From contig NC_058145.1 in NCBI RefSeq assembly GCF_011075055.1, forward strand, positions 7,721,228-7,785,227: a stretch of 64,000 nt of DNA, given 5' to 3'. Source of the stretch: Mangifera indica. Taxonomy: Eukaryota; Streptophyta; Magnoliopsida; Sapindales; Anacardiaceae. The stretch's first letter is position 1. Each line of letters starts with the position of its first letter. The position numbers were made by a program, and so were the translations under genes. A model generated the notes under the pieces. That model searched no databases. It had not been told where the DNA came from and was given only the letters and a program-made list of their open reading frames with translations. Positions 47,310 through 59,308 of this stretch are shown piece after piece.

Positions 47310-47680
47310 AGCATTTCACTCTCATCATCACTCTCTCCACTTTCTCGCTCTTTCCCAGAAAAATAACAATTTTCCCTCAACAGAAAAGTGATTTTCCTAC
47401 GACAAGATTCCTCATTTTCCCAATTATCCAAGATACCTCTCCAAAGACTTCTCTTGGAGATTCATAAACAGGGTTTTGAGAATTTTGCCTATAAAGTGAC
47501 TAACCCTTAAGCCCTGTCTTTCTTCATCTTTGTATCAGCCTTTGAAAAACAGGGCCTTTTTTTAAGAGAAAGTAGTTCCTTTGATCACTAACATCATTTT
47601 CTTGGCATTCAAGAAACGGGTTTTCAAGATTTTCCCTGGAAAGTGACTATAGATAATCTTCTTACTCGAAGTAGCCAACA
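47310..47680 (+). other. Presumed 5' untranslated region with an internal repeat
   Basis: The start would lie about 30 bp past the TATA box, giving a leader of roughly 370 nt. It is CT-rich at first (CTCTCATCATCACTCTCTCC), typical of plant leaders. Positions 47460-47502 and 47607-47649 are imperfect copies (about 33 of 43 identical), both ending AAAGTGACTA. Confidence 0.5.
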
Positions 47681-50600
47681 ATGTGGACCCACATTGATAA
47701 GAAGTTCTCGACACCGCCTCCAACTTTGAGGAAGCAAAGACCGCCGCCATCTCCGTTGTCGGAAAGGAAGAAACTGTCACCGATGAAGGCCAAAGATGAT
47801 CTCTTTCGTGTAATTCACAAAGTGCCTGCTGGTGATTCTCCTTATGGGAAGGCTAAACATATTCAGGTTATTGTTTTTATTTATTATTTTTGTGAATTTA
47901 TTTGGTGTAATCTTGTTGGTTTGTGGTTGTTTTTTGTCTTGTTATATTTCTTTTTCCCGGTGATTTTTGTAATTTTGTCATGAGCGATTTGGTTCTTGAA
48001 TTATATTAAAAGAATATGGAATTTTGTGTGTTTACTGATTTTTCAAGAACACTGTATTCGTTGTGATAACAGTAATACTTTGTTTATAATGTAGAAGTGG
48101 AATTTGTATGGGAGAGTTACCCATAGTAATTAACTCTTGGTTTGATTAAAGGGAAAACTGTGAGAAAATAAAAATTAAATGATTTCTGCAATTTTATGCC
48201 TATATTACTTGTATAGAACAGGTTTTTGTAGTGGATGAAGTACTCTTGCATGATTTACTGAACTGAATTTTCTCCAAATAAAAATAGTTGTGTGCTTTTG
48301 GTCAAAATTTTAGGTGAAATCATTAGTGATAGACTAAATGTCCAAGAGATCTACTGCATATTTTTGCAAGATCAATTTCTTTAAAGTTTTACAGCTAAAG
48401 CCATCTTGTGTTTATGGTGTTCTTTTATTTTTCTTTCTTATTTGCAATTCTTTAAATATAGTTGGTAGACAAAGATCCAAGCAGGGCAGTTTCAATGTTC
48501 TGGGCTGCAATTAATGCTGGGGATCGAGTTGACAGTGCTTTGAAAGACATGGCAGTTGTGATGAAACAATTGAATCGATCGGATGAGGCAATCGAAGCGA
48601 TCAAATCTTTTCGTCATCTCTGCCCTTACGATTCTCAGGAGTCTCTTGACAATATTCTTATCGAACTTTACAAAGTAAAGTATCATTCTCTTCCCCTAAT
48701 TTCTTTACATTTTACTAGCACATTTCTTTCATTTTCTGATTCAAGCAGTTGCTGCTGGAAGTATAAGACTGTTAGTGGTGGTTGGGTAGATCTCATTGCA
48801 TTTGAGGCATATGTGTGTCATGTTTGATGAGAATTTTCCCTTTCCTTTATCTTCAATTTAAATTCATAATTTATAAGAAAAGTGTAATTCAAATTTAGGC
48901 AGGGGGTTAAGGCTTGCTCATAGCATTTAATACTTTTTATCAGCTCCAAAGAGGATCTTGGAAAGGCAGAAAGTTAACTGCTGTGTTTCTTAACCTTTTA
49001 CATCTAACCAAGGCTGTGATAAATCGTATTGTTCTCATTTAATCTCCTATGCAACTACCTCTGGAAAAAAATCAAGTTAAAATTCTGTATCTTATCTGTT
49101 ATTCCGTTTTGGCAGAGGTCTGGCAGAATTGCAGAAGAGATAGAAATGCTTCAGTTCAAACTGAAAAAGATTGAAGAATGTATAGCTTTTGGTGCAGCAA
49201 AGACAAAGTTGGCAAGGTCACAAGGGAAGAAAATTCAAATAACTGTAGCACAAGAGAGATCAAGGTGGATATTCATCTGTTCACTTTCTTATTTCATGTT
49301 TTTGATATACATTTTATTACAATTATCTCACTTTGAGCATCTAATAATGCAGAATTCTAGGAAACTTGGCTTGGGCTTATTTGCAGCAAAATGACTATGA
49401 AATTGCTGAACAGCATTACAGGTATTCCTTTGTAACTGAAATTTTGAGTTACAAATATGACAATTAATTTCTGAAGAAAACAGTCCTGGATTTTTACCAA
49501 TAAATTTATTTGCAGGAAAGCTCTGTCCCTTGAGGCAGACAAGAACAAGCAGTGCAATCTCGCAATCTGCTTGATGCATATGAACAGGATGACTGAAGCA
49601 AAATCTCTGCTTCAAGCAGTAAAAGCATCAGCTGGAAATAAGCAAATGGATGAATCCTATGCTAAATCTTTTGATCGTGCTGTTCATATGCTGACTGAGT
49701 TAGAGTCATTATCAGTGGTAGAAAGAAGTGAGAAGCAGCATAAAAATGACAATGAGGAAAACCAAAGACCTTTTGGATTGCCTGCTGACAGAGACTTGAA
49801 TTTAGTTGATGGCTTAAACTATGGTGGTCCAAATCCTGTATCTAATATCAACACCTCTAGAAGCATGGCAGATGAACATGATGAAGTGGTGCCATTAAAT
49901 GAACAAGATAGAACATCTTACTGTCAAAATCTCCACAAGAATATGAACAGAGTCTTTGGATATGACAAAGGGAGTTCAAAATGCATGCCATCTGGATCAG
50001 CAGCAACTTCACAATTTTCTCCACACTCTATGTTTGTTAATAATTGGAGGAAAGGTTCCTATCTTCAAAACCAAAGTGGAAAGTCTGGCTTTTCTGGTAC
50101 TATGAAGGAACATTGGGTTCGTTCAGCTGGAATAGGAGTAAGCTGTGTACAGCAAGAGACATATGCTTCCCCATCAACTGTTAAAAGCAGTTCTGAATTC
50201 CCATTTACACAAACACGGAGACCTTTGTGGGGACTTGCTGACGGGGAACAGAAAATCAATAGATGGGGAAATAGTTATGTGTCATCTGACCAAACTAAAC
50301 TCACAGATAATGTGGTTCTATTTACACAACCAAAAATATCATCTTCAGACTTGGCAGAGCAGAGAAGGGGAAAATGGGGAGAGAAAGCAGTTGGCAGTTC
50401 TGTTCGCAAACTATTGTTTGAGCAAGCTATAACCACCGAAAATGTACTCCAGAATGCTAACGGAGAACTATTGGTTTCAACAAATGATAAATCACTTAAA
50501 GAATCTGAAAGTGCTTCCACTTCACCTACTGGTGAAGACTGGAGAAGGAAATCTCTGAAAGGTTTTGCTCAGTTGAAAAATGAAGCAGCAGTAGAATCTC

Positions 50601-51232
50601 CTTCTCAACCAAAGCCTTCTTACTGGGGAAATGATGGGTTTGCTCAAACAAAAGATGATACTGTGGGCAGAAGCTGGACAACAAGTACTTGGCAAAACAA
50701 TGATGATAATACAACTTTCGTTGGTGATGAGACCTCTGAAATGTCTTATGCCCTTCATCCATTCATTGCAGAACCAAAGTCAACCCAGGATTGCATTGCA
50801 GCTCAAGGTAAAAGGAGTTGGGCTGATATGGTTGAAGAAGAGGAAGAGGAAGAAGAAGAGTCATTATCTGATAGAATTTCAAGAGTAGGTTTGGATGGTT
50901 GGAATACAGGAGAAGAACATAACGACGAAAATATTAACTCAAATGTAATTTATCCAAGTGCTTGTCCACAGACTCAGAACATAAGCCAAAAACTCAAAGA
51001 CTCCATGGATTTCCAGAAGGGAAATGGTACATCCAGAAGTGCTGTTGTTTCGTCACAGAATCAAACATTGCAACATTCTTTGTGTTTTGGTCAGTACCAG
51101 AGGCCAAACATGGGCTTGAACTCTGTGCCACTGAAGGATAATGATTTTTTTTCCAGGAAGAACTTTAATATTAAGACAAGAAGCAGATTGCAGGTTTTCC
51201 AGGACATAACGCCTTTTCCTGACAGTCCATGA
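47681..51232 (+). CDS. POLLENLESS 3-LIKE (MS5/TDM1 family) TPR protein, 5 exons
   Basis: Exons are 47681-47866, 48462-48674, 49116-49264, 49353-49421 and 49516-51232. All introns are GT-AG (595, 441, 88 and 94 bp). Phases agree and give 777 residues. Residues 1-62 are basic and proline-rich, ending FRVIHKVPAGDSPYGKAKHI. Residues 63-230 form the conserved TPR-like helices: DPSRAVSMFWAAINAGDRVD, KDMAVVMKQLNRSDEAIEAI, GNLAWAYLQQNDYEIAEQHY, NLAICLMHMNRMTEAKSLLQ. The rest, one 571-residue exon, is polar and probably disordered, with a tract of nine Glu after SWADMV and the family-type end LQVFQDITPFP. Arabidopsis members (POLLENLESS 3/TDM1, its -like paralogues, and SDI1/SDI2) share the TPR core; TDM1 works with the anaphase-promoting complex to end meiosis. 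This protein is much longer than the roughly 430 residues of the Arabidopsis MS5-type proteins. Which paralogue it equals cannot be decided here. Confidence 0.9.
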
Positions 51233-52600
51233 GCTCAAGCAGAAGTAGTTCATTCTGGAGCTTTTATTTGAATTTGAGTTTGATGTAGAGTGTCATATAT
51301 TCTTTACTTTCTTTCACACATGTTCAGAAGTTCATTGTCTTTCTGCTGCGTATAACATTGCATATCTGTATATAACATATAGAACAGTGTTGTGAAATAT
51401 GATTGAAGAAATATACAATTTTGTTTCACCGATTTGTTATCAGTAATGAATGAGGATTGTGTAGTGATGTGTATATTCTACCATTTTTTCTTTTTCTTTT
51501 CTTAATTTATGTATTTCTATGTCCTCTAGCTATATTAATTAAAATTGGCAGGAGATTAAAACACAGGACAGAAAAGTAAAGAATATTGAGATGTTCAGTA
51601 ATATTATTTGAAAGACAAACAATTGAGGGAAAAAATTATGAAGGCGTAAATTTTTTGAATTAGTAACTGATATGCTTTGGAAGGGTAAATATGAACCACA
51701 TAAAATGATGAATATAGGGTCAATGGTGCACAGTTGTGGATGACCCATAATTCTGCATTTTTTTCAGCTTGTCTAATTTGACCATAAACTAATTCATGTC
51801 TTAGACAAGTTAGGGATTTTTACTTACTTTCTGTTGTCATCATAATACCCAAAGGTCCAACAACAGATCAAATGGTCGTCTTATATATTGTTCATGATTT
51901 TGTGTTCAAACAAAACGTCCAGTTGTCATTTTAACCGAGAATGAAATTAGGGTCATCCCACTTAGTTGGTTTCGAATGCTTGCAAACTAGATGCAACCTT
52001 AATCCCCTCTGTTTTCCCCTCTCTTGTCTCACTAGAAAATGTCCTCTGATCGCCAAGTTTCACCCTCTGAAATCTCACACACAAACCTCTCTTTTTAGTA
52101 GAAAAAATGAATATTGATTGACTGTGTTATGAGATAATACTCCCTCGAAACGTGATAACTTGCCTTCCGTAAATTTTTCCAATTGCAACTAAGTGGATGC
52201 ATCCTAAGCATGCACAACTGTGCGTCTCTTTAAAATTTCATACATGGCAAAAATTTATTTTGTTGATGTGACATCAAGGTGAACGAGCGTGAAACTTTCA
52301 TGCACGATGGTTCATCACCTTAAAATAGTAATATAAACATTTATTCTAAATTTTAACTTATGTCACATTGATATTCAACAATTAAAAAAAATATATAAAA
52401 CAATTATGCTTTTAAGATGAACTTGTGGGTGTTACAATCTTAACGCCTCCCTGTGGATAAGTGGGAGACTCATTACATTATGAGGAAAGCAAAGATGGAT
52501 TCGAGGCAAATTCCTTCTTCGTGGAGCCTCCAAATGGATGTAGTGATCTTTAAACTAATTACATTGTATGTATAACATCTTCCCTTGATCCTATGGAGGT
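51233..52600. other. 3' UTR and intergenic DNA
   Basis: The first 200 bp are probably 3' UTR (T-rich, with TGTATATAACATATAG and AATATACAATTTTG as weak poly(A)-type signals). Beyond that there is no recognisable gene. Confidence 0.45.
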
Positions 52601-52609
52601 TTTTTTATC

Positions 52610-53105
52610 TCAAATGTTTATGTTTGTTTGTTTTGATTTACTTTGCAAAATAGTTTGATTTAAGTTAATAAGTTTTTAAAAAATAGTTTTTAGTTTGGAT
52701 TATAGTTTGAACGCTTTTTAAATCGAATTAAACCATAAACGACATTATTTTAAAATATATATAATTATATAACTATATTTAATAGAATTTTCAATAAACA
52801 ATTAAGTGTACAATTTATTTTTTTCATATTTTTTTAATCATTTTTTTTACATGTGTACTGTATATATATTCATATTTATTTAAATGTTTATTTTATATTC
52901 TATAAAATTATAATTCAATAAATTTTATTAAATAATATATATTTAAAAGTGAATGATTTTAATAGATTTAAACCGTAATCCAAATTGGACTTTTTCAATT
53001 TGATTTTGTTTGGTTTAGTTTGAAAAATTTTTAAATCATTTTATTTATTTTTGTTTGAAAAAAATAATTTTCAAACCATATCAAATTGGACCATAAACAC
53101 CCCTA
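52610..53105. repeat. Possible non-autonomous hAT-type element (MITE-like)
   Basis: The right edge ends CATAAACACCCCTAC, whose reverse complement begins with the TAGGGGTGTTTATGG-type end common to many plant hAT non-autonomous elements. The flank reads GGTTTGAAAATTA...CAAACAAAA on that strand. The left part repeats related words in the other sense (AAATGTTTATGTTTGTTTG, GTTTGGATTATAGTTTG), but a clean left terminus was not found. Confidence 0.3.
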
Positions 53106-53900
53106 CTGCTACTTAATCAAAAGCGCCCAAGTCAAAATATTGTCCTTCTAGCCCATTCATGTGGTTGACCACAACTATATGCTAGAAGCTTCTTCTAGAT
53201 CCTTCGAATTAATACTAACATTCACATTACACCCTTTGTTCTACATAACTGTTAAGGTAATGACCACTATTTTTTAGATCACACTACAGATTAACTAAAA
53301 ATAAAAAATAATTATATCTTTTAACGGTATAGTCAAGGATTTTGACACTATGTTATTCTTTGAAATACTCTTCTTAAAAATTTTCTTGTCTTTTCTTACA
53401 AGTTATCTATCTTTTGGGCTACCATTTCAAGACATTAAATGTTATGATCACCTTGAATTTTATACGACAATAAATTGATAAAGTTTTCAGCATTTATTAT
53501 AATATAGATATGTTTCCACCTTAAATTTACTCTTAAATGAGAGTTTAAGTTCTACACAAATTCTTTGTATGTCATGTTTTGTTTGATAATCAACATTTTC
53601 TATCTTTCACCAAGATTGGTCATCACGTTGTCTTCAACAAATATCAACTATCTTTCATATCCAACCACATATACTATGTCAATATTTTCAAAAAACTTGT
53701 GATGGAAAAAATTAGTTATTACATTTGCAAGAATGTCTAAATAAGTAGTGGAAATAAGCATGGTACTTATGAAGTATATCATATGAAACTGCATAATTTA
53801 AAATATAGTACAACCCTATTTGCAAATTATCAAAATAACCTATTTAATATCATGAATTTTTAAAGTACCCCAAATGTATAAAAATTTGCATTCTAGGCAT
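53106..53900. other. Intergenic DNA, nothing recognised
   Basis: AT-rich, with no usable open frame. Confidence 0.4.
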
Positions 53901-54734
53901 AATTATGCCTATTTGTCCATAGAGATATTAAAGTAATTACCCTAAACATTAGGGATCTAAGAAAATTATCCCAAAATTTAACATTAAACAAAAATGCCCT
54001 ATTAATCTGAAATGACTAAAATACCCTTATATATAAACAAAAAAATTTTCATACCTTACCCAAATTTCCCTCGAATTCACTGTTTGAATTCAGAGGACAA
54101 CCCGAGGCTCCCACAGTTCAGTGCCACTTGAATTCTTTGGATTTTTTTTGTATTTTTCAAGTTTTTGGGCGACGAAAATGGTAAAGAAGTTTAGTACATC
54201 ATTTTTTTTCATGTTTGAATCATTTTATTGTTTAGATTTTACCTATTTGTTAAGGATTCTAAGCGTCATTAATTTTAGCATTTCGTTTTTGAACAATGTA
54301 TAAAATGTGTTGATTCTTACTTATCTTGGTTGAATTTGTTGAAGGATATTGTGTTATGGTAGGTTTAGATTTGATGTTGTTGAAATAAGAGGTTGAAATG
54401 ATAATTTTTATCAAAAAATCGATGTTTTTGGTCGGCGAGACACCTTGGGGAACCCCAAGATTCCCCGAGGTGGACAAAATCTCCTCCAACTTTGGTTGAC
54501 ACCACATGGAAGGGGGGAATTGTAAAAATTCAAAAAATGAGCACCTAAGGGACTACAGGGGAAATCTCAAAGGCAGGGGTATTTTGATCAGTAACCTTGG
54601 GGGGTTCTTTGTGGGAACCTGGGGAATTTAGGGGGGAATTGATATTTTTTGAAATTCTAGATCCTACGTGAGAGCAAAAAATAGATAAGAGGGCAAAGTG
54701 ATATTTTTCATGTCTATTTTTCAATTTTATTCAA

Positions 54735-55755
54735 TCTAGGGTTTTTTAACATATAGTTTTTAAATTTTAGGTTCACTTTTTGATTTTTGTGATTTATAGA
54801 TCAGTTTTTCAGTTTTTGTCATTTTAAGATTTTTTTTTTTTGCACATATTTTTCAAATTTAATGTTTGTTTTTCGATTTCTATCATTCCTAGGTTTCTCG
54901 ATGTGTAGTTTCCGATTTTCATATTCATTTTTTAGTTTTTGTCATTCTAGGGTATTTTGACATGTCGTTTTCAAATTTTAAGTATGTTTTTCATTGCTTA
55001 TCATTTTAGGGTAGTTTTCGAATATCAGATCAATTTTTTGATTTTTTTTCATTCTTAAATTTTTCAACGTATAGTTTTTGAATTTCAAGTCAATTTTTTG
55101 GTTTTTATAACTTTAGGGTATTTCGATGTGTAATTTTTGAACTTCAGGTCCATTTTTTTATAATTGTCATTTTAGAGTTTTTTGACGTATAGTTTTTGAA
55201 TTTTAGGTTGATTTTTGGTTTTTATAATTCTAGGGTATTTCAACATATAGTTATTGAATTTTAGGTCCCTTTTTTTATGTTTGTTATTTTAGGGTTTTTG
55301 ATGTATAGTTTTGGAATTTTAGGTCGATTTTTCAGTTTTTGTCATTCTAGAATATTTCAACATGTAGTTTTTGAATTCCAAGTTTGTTTTTCACTGTTTA
55401 TCATTCTAGGGTTATCCTACAAGTAGTTTTCAAATTTTAGGTCAATTTTTTAGTTTTTTTTTTTATTCTAGGTATTTTGATGTGTAATTTTCAAATTTCA
55501 GGTCATTTTTTTGGTGTTTATCATTTTAGGGTATTTTAATGTGTAATTTTTGAATTTCAAATCTATTTTTTTTATATTTGTCATTTTAAGATATTTCAAC
55601 GTATAGTTTTTGTATATTAGGTCAATTTTTTAATTTTTACCATTCTAGAATATTTCAACATGTAGTTTTCAAATTTCATATTAATTTTTCAGTTTTTATC
55701 ATTCTAGTATTTTTTAACATGTAGTTTTTGAATTTAAGGTCTATTTTTTATTTTT
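54735..55755. repeat. Minisatellite, about 17 copies of a 57-60 bp unit
   Basis: A degenerate unit containing ACGTATAGTTTTTGAATTT, then AGGTCAATTTTTTAGTTTTT and GTCATTCTAGGGTATTTC, recurs at near-even spacing. Anchors fall at about 54750, 54842, 54896, 54955, 55012, 55062, 55118, 55178, 55235, 55295, 55352, 55410, 55470, 55530, 55590, 55650 and 55710. After the first few copies the spacing is 56-60 bp. Copy A has only one or two decayed units at 30890-31140, so the array expanded in copy B. Confidence 0.88.
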
Positions 55756-55839
55756 GTCTTCGATTTTATGTGTGTGTTTTTTTTGAAATTTTTATCAATT
55801 TTATTAGGATAATAATTTCTTTTTTATAGGATGTTTTCT

Positions 55840-56430
55840 ATGAGAGAAAATGTGAGGACAACGAATTAAGAATCTCGGATGAGGCACGACACATTCAAAC
55901 AGGGGTTACTTTTTATGTACAGTGAAATTCAATGTCCAGGATTAAATCTACACAATTATAGTTGTTTGAGAGAACTCGCTTTTGACATTTGCTTCGATTG
56001 ACAGATACGAGATTTAGCAGGGTGTTGGTGCATTCATTCATATTACGACAGTTGTATCGGGGACTAGGGCAAAATAGGTTTTAGCTTAGGATTAATGAGG
56101 TTGATGTGAGATTCGGCCTATTTGAGTTTGCACTTATGACTAGGCTACCACTTACTCGAATCATTACTCTTTCATTGTATATACCATGAGGATTTGAAGA
56201 TAAGATTCGGGATACCTAATTTTAGAGCTATTAAAAGGTACAATATCATGATTTGGAGCGTATTTTTCTGACGAGGCCATGGGGAGATGACGATATCGAC
56301 ACTGTCAAAATGACCCTTTTGTATCGTCTTTATATAGTGTTATTGGGGAATAATAGAGGAAAGAAGGTATTTGTGGAGCATCTTTAGTTGGTTAATCATT
56401 TAGACGGTTTCAATTCCTACCCGTAAGTTG
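55840..56430 (+). pseudogene. DUF1985-like domain fragment, copy B
   Basis: Plus-strand reading gives DTRFSRVLVHSFILRQLYRG and, after a stop, INEVDVRFGLFEFALMTRL (about 56003-56150). VKMTLLYRLYIVLLGNN (about 56308-56355) and LVNHLDGFNSYP (about 56390-56420) follow. This order matches plant DUF1985 proteins, which contain an ...F..G..VHSLLLR... helix, an ...RFGL.EFAL.TGL... motif and an ...L.NHL..FNSYPWG... end. Several stops show it is dead. Confidence 0.6.
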
Positions 56431-58068
56431 ATCTAATGTGGAAAATAACATACGAGTGATGTCCTAAGTGAGTGAGAGAATATGCTCCAATCGAATACCA
56501 AATATGTATAAATATAATATCTATGGGTTCCCGCTCATATTCCAAGTAAGTGTATATTTTTTAATTATATATATATATTGATTGTTAGGGGAAAAAATAT
56601 TAATTGAATTTAAATATTAACATTTACATTGTAATTTTGAATTTACAAAATGATCAACACCTTATATAATTGGGTGGACTTGGTTATTATTGATACATGT
56701 CTACAAATATTTAGGTGACATATGAGAGATATTCTTGGATGAAGTCATATGGGAATTATATTCACTGGTGATAATGTATGTAATTGTTCATTGATTAGTT
56801 GATTAATACAAATATATTAATTATATATCTAAATAAGTATGATTATATCGATTAATGCAAATATGTTTAATTATATATCTGAATGAGTAGGACAATGTTA
56901 CTTTCCCACTCCAACTATCATCAAAATGAGAAGGTTATATAATGGTATGCTAACATTGTTGCCAACAACGATATGTTAGATCCCTAGTTATCCTCATCCT
57001 CCTTGGCACATTCCTCGACAAGAGATGAAGTTTCTCCAACTATGCCACCTGTGGATATTCAAGCCCCTAGTCCTGAGACAACTATTGATGTTCAGGCCTT
57101 TGTTATCGAGTAGACTACATATCTTGTTGTTGAGACCCTAGCCATTGAGACAACACATCTTTATGGTGTTCAAACCGATGCTACCAAACAGTCCACACAC
57201 AAGTGCCCATTAACTATGTCATCTATTATGTCCCTATTAGATGTTGTATTGGCCCACTGAGGCAGTATGATATTAGGTGAGATTTCTAGTTTGTAGAACC
57301 AGATGTCTTTCTTGATATAGCAGATGTCTTGACTAGAGGATTGGATGAGTTGTTTAGAGGACATTGTGGTGGGTACACGATTGAATACAATCGAGTAGGT
57401 GACAAAGTAAATACAATTTATTTGTTTTGTAAATTATATTTATCCATTTGTCTAACATGTATATTAACTTCGTATAGGGTACTCGCAACGGTGTTAGGAA
57501 GCCTTCACCTGTTGGCCCTCCAATTTCATCACCTACCTCACGTGATATTTGTAATTAATTGTTGTTAGTATATTTTATATGAAATTTCATTAAAACATTT
57601 ATTGTTAATATTCATATAGGGTAATGGCCATGAGAGAGTATTGGTTGAGAGTTCTCCATGTACACCTTCCTCGATCGTAAAGGTAGGGTAGATTGCTATT
57701 ATTAATTTGGTTGAATGTAGTTAAATATTATTAGGTATATTTAAATTTTGTTTCCTTCTTTTTAGGATGAGTGATTGTGATTTATTGCTGACTTTTCTAG
57801 TGTGGGAAAATGGGTTATGGATATTAGTTCATAGGGAGACAAGTTACTAGATGTTATGTCACAAGGAGAGCAGGATAAGGTATATCCATAATTAAATATA
57901 TATTTAAAGATATATTGATCACTAATAATATTAAATTATTTCTCTAGTCCATCTCGGGGGTATAGATGATTGACTTGACAATAATAAAGGATTTCCTTGC
58001 CAAACCTCTTTTGTCATATGTTGAAAAGATAACATTGACCGATTTCATCATGTTTGTTAATTAAGGTG
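56431..58068 (+). other. Linker region of copy B, no open gene
   Basis: This corresponds to the Pro/Thr/Ile-rich linker of copy A (32270-32530 there). Short pieces such as the coding-like 56990-57230 (Thr/Ile/Pro-rich) are broken by stops. Confidence 0.4.
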
Positions 58069-58340
58069 AACTATTGAATTAACAAATTTATAAAATTGTT
58101 TAGTAGGTGTGAACCGCTCTTGGTAAGGCCATTTGAAAGGGTTTGTTTATTCGCACTCCATACACAAATCCAATCAAATAAAGGGCGAAATGATATATTA
58201 CGATCATTCCTTCCTCTGTTGTAAAGTTTGAGGAAGCTTTCCTCAAATGGTACAACGGAGTTGCAACATCGGACCAACATGAAGTATATTGTAGAGGAGC
58301 AAAGTCTAAAACCACTTTTCAGCATATAATTGTCGAGTGG

Positions 58341-58568
58341 CTCGAGTGGTCAACCAATGACGTCAGTGGTCGACCAATGACGTAATTGGTCTATATCCGT
58401 CGACTTTGTTTAAATGTTTTATATATTTGTGAAAACATAATACAATTCATGTTCTATATCCACTTTAATGTGTAAATTCCTTATTGGCATTACTACATTG
58501 GTACCAGCACTAGCAGTAGGCCATCATCCCATACCACACATTCTTCATAGGTCATATCGGGATGATAA
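58341..58568. other. Flank between copy B and the right-hand copia
   Basis: Contains a short direct repeat: GTGGTCAACCAATGACGTCA and GTGGTCGACCAATGACGTAA at about 58345-58385. Nothing else is recognised. Confidence 0.5.
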
Positions 58569-58797
58569 TGTTAAAATCATGTATATGTCTCTATCTAAGC
58601 ATATATATATACTGAATATACAAGATAGAAACCAAAACTAAATTGCGGAATATTAAACACTAACCTCCAGCCATTGCTTGACGATTTGATACAGAATAAT
58701 CCTCTGGAAATTGTTCTGAACTTTCGTCTTCTAGGTGATCTCTTTTTCTCATAAAATGGTGTATGTTTTCTGTGTAGAAAAAGCTCACCCAAGGACC

Positions 58798-58807
58798 CTA
58801 TTTATAG
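58798..58807 (-). promoter_or_regulatory. TATA box in the copia LTR
   Basis: CTATAAATAG on the minus strand sits about 205 bp downstream of the LTR start, a typical retrotransposon core promoter. Confidence 0.6.
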
Positions 58808-58940
58808 CCTGAAGAAGCATTCTACCATCAAGAATGCTACGGAAATTGTGGAGTTATGGCATGGGAGTTACAGACCATTACACCATGAAGAAGTAACTGC
58901 ATGAAGCAGTTACCATTATCCCATGAAGAAGTAACTGCTG

Positions 58941-58999
58941 CAGTTACCATGCATGAAGCCATGAAGAAAACAGTTACCATGCATGAAGCCATGAAGAAA
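58941..58999. repeat. 30-bp tandem duplication in LTR U3
   Basis: CAGTTACCATGCATGAAGCC plus ATGAAGAAA occurs at 58941-58969 and again at 58971-58999. Variants (CACCATGAAGAAGTAACTGC, CCATGAAGAAGTAACTGC) precede it at 58880-58940. Such U3 repeats often act as enhancers. Confidence 0.85.
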
Positions 59000-59011
59000 G
59001 AAAAACTAACA

Positions 59012-59020
59012 TTCTCCCAC
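59012..59020 (-). other. Polypurine tract of right-hand copia
   Basis: The minus strand reads GTGGGAGAA immediately before TGTTAG. Confidence 0.8.
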
Positions 59021-59308
59021 TTGGTCTGTAACCCATCAATCCACATACTGAAGTAAAGAAATAAAATACACGAATCATGGCGATAAGTCCTCTAAGAACG
59101 AGTATTATCTTCCATATATCACGATGTATTCATTCCTCTATATCTTAATGAATAAACCTTATGTTTATTCTGGGTCCAAATTTGATTATTTTTTCAACCA
59201 AAATGTGCACATAAAATGAGAAAACTTAATCAATTGAAAAACTGAATAATTTTATTATAGAAAATGTATATACATCAAATCACATGATGGAACTCACTCT
59301 CATCACAA
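59021..59308 (-). other. Short 3' untranslated part of right-hand copia
   Basis: It lies between the end of RNase H and the PPT and has no frame of note. Confidence 0.6.

Larger units (their letters stand above)
53900..58340 (+). mobile_element. DUF1985-type transposable element, copy B, decayed
   Basis: Same family and same orientation as copy A at 30.2-34.6 kb, judged by shared leader words, DUF1985-like coding pieces and the WYNGVATSDQHEVY block (58241-58282). It ends before the Ulp1-like segment: similarity to A stops at about 58320. The leader is expanded by a minisatellite (54735-55755) and ends with an intron-like acceptor TTTTTTATAG before GATGTTTTCTATGAGAGAAA at 55829. Terminal repeats and target duplication were not found. 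Confidence 0.55.
58569..59011 (-). repeat. 3' LTR of the right-hand copia element
   Basis: In minus sense it starts TGTTAG at 59011, right after a polypurine run, and ends TTTAACA at 58569, giving 443 bp with short inverted ends. The left end is inferred from the TGTTA match because the partner LTR is outside the window. CTATAAATAG at 58798-58807 (minus) is the TATA box. The U3 part has tandem 30-bp units. Confidence 0.65.

Noticed and set aside
48462..48827. Separate 121-codon gene starting at the second exon of the POLLENLESS 3-like gene
   Set aside because: It begins right at an AG acceptor with TTG rather than ATG, and its second half is intron sequence after a GT donor at 48675.
54735..55755. 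CRISPR-like array
   Set aside because: Units are degenerate along their whole length, with no constant repeats separated by unique spacers. This is a eukaryotic minisatellite.
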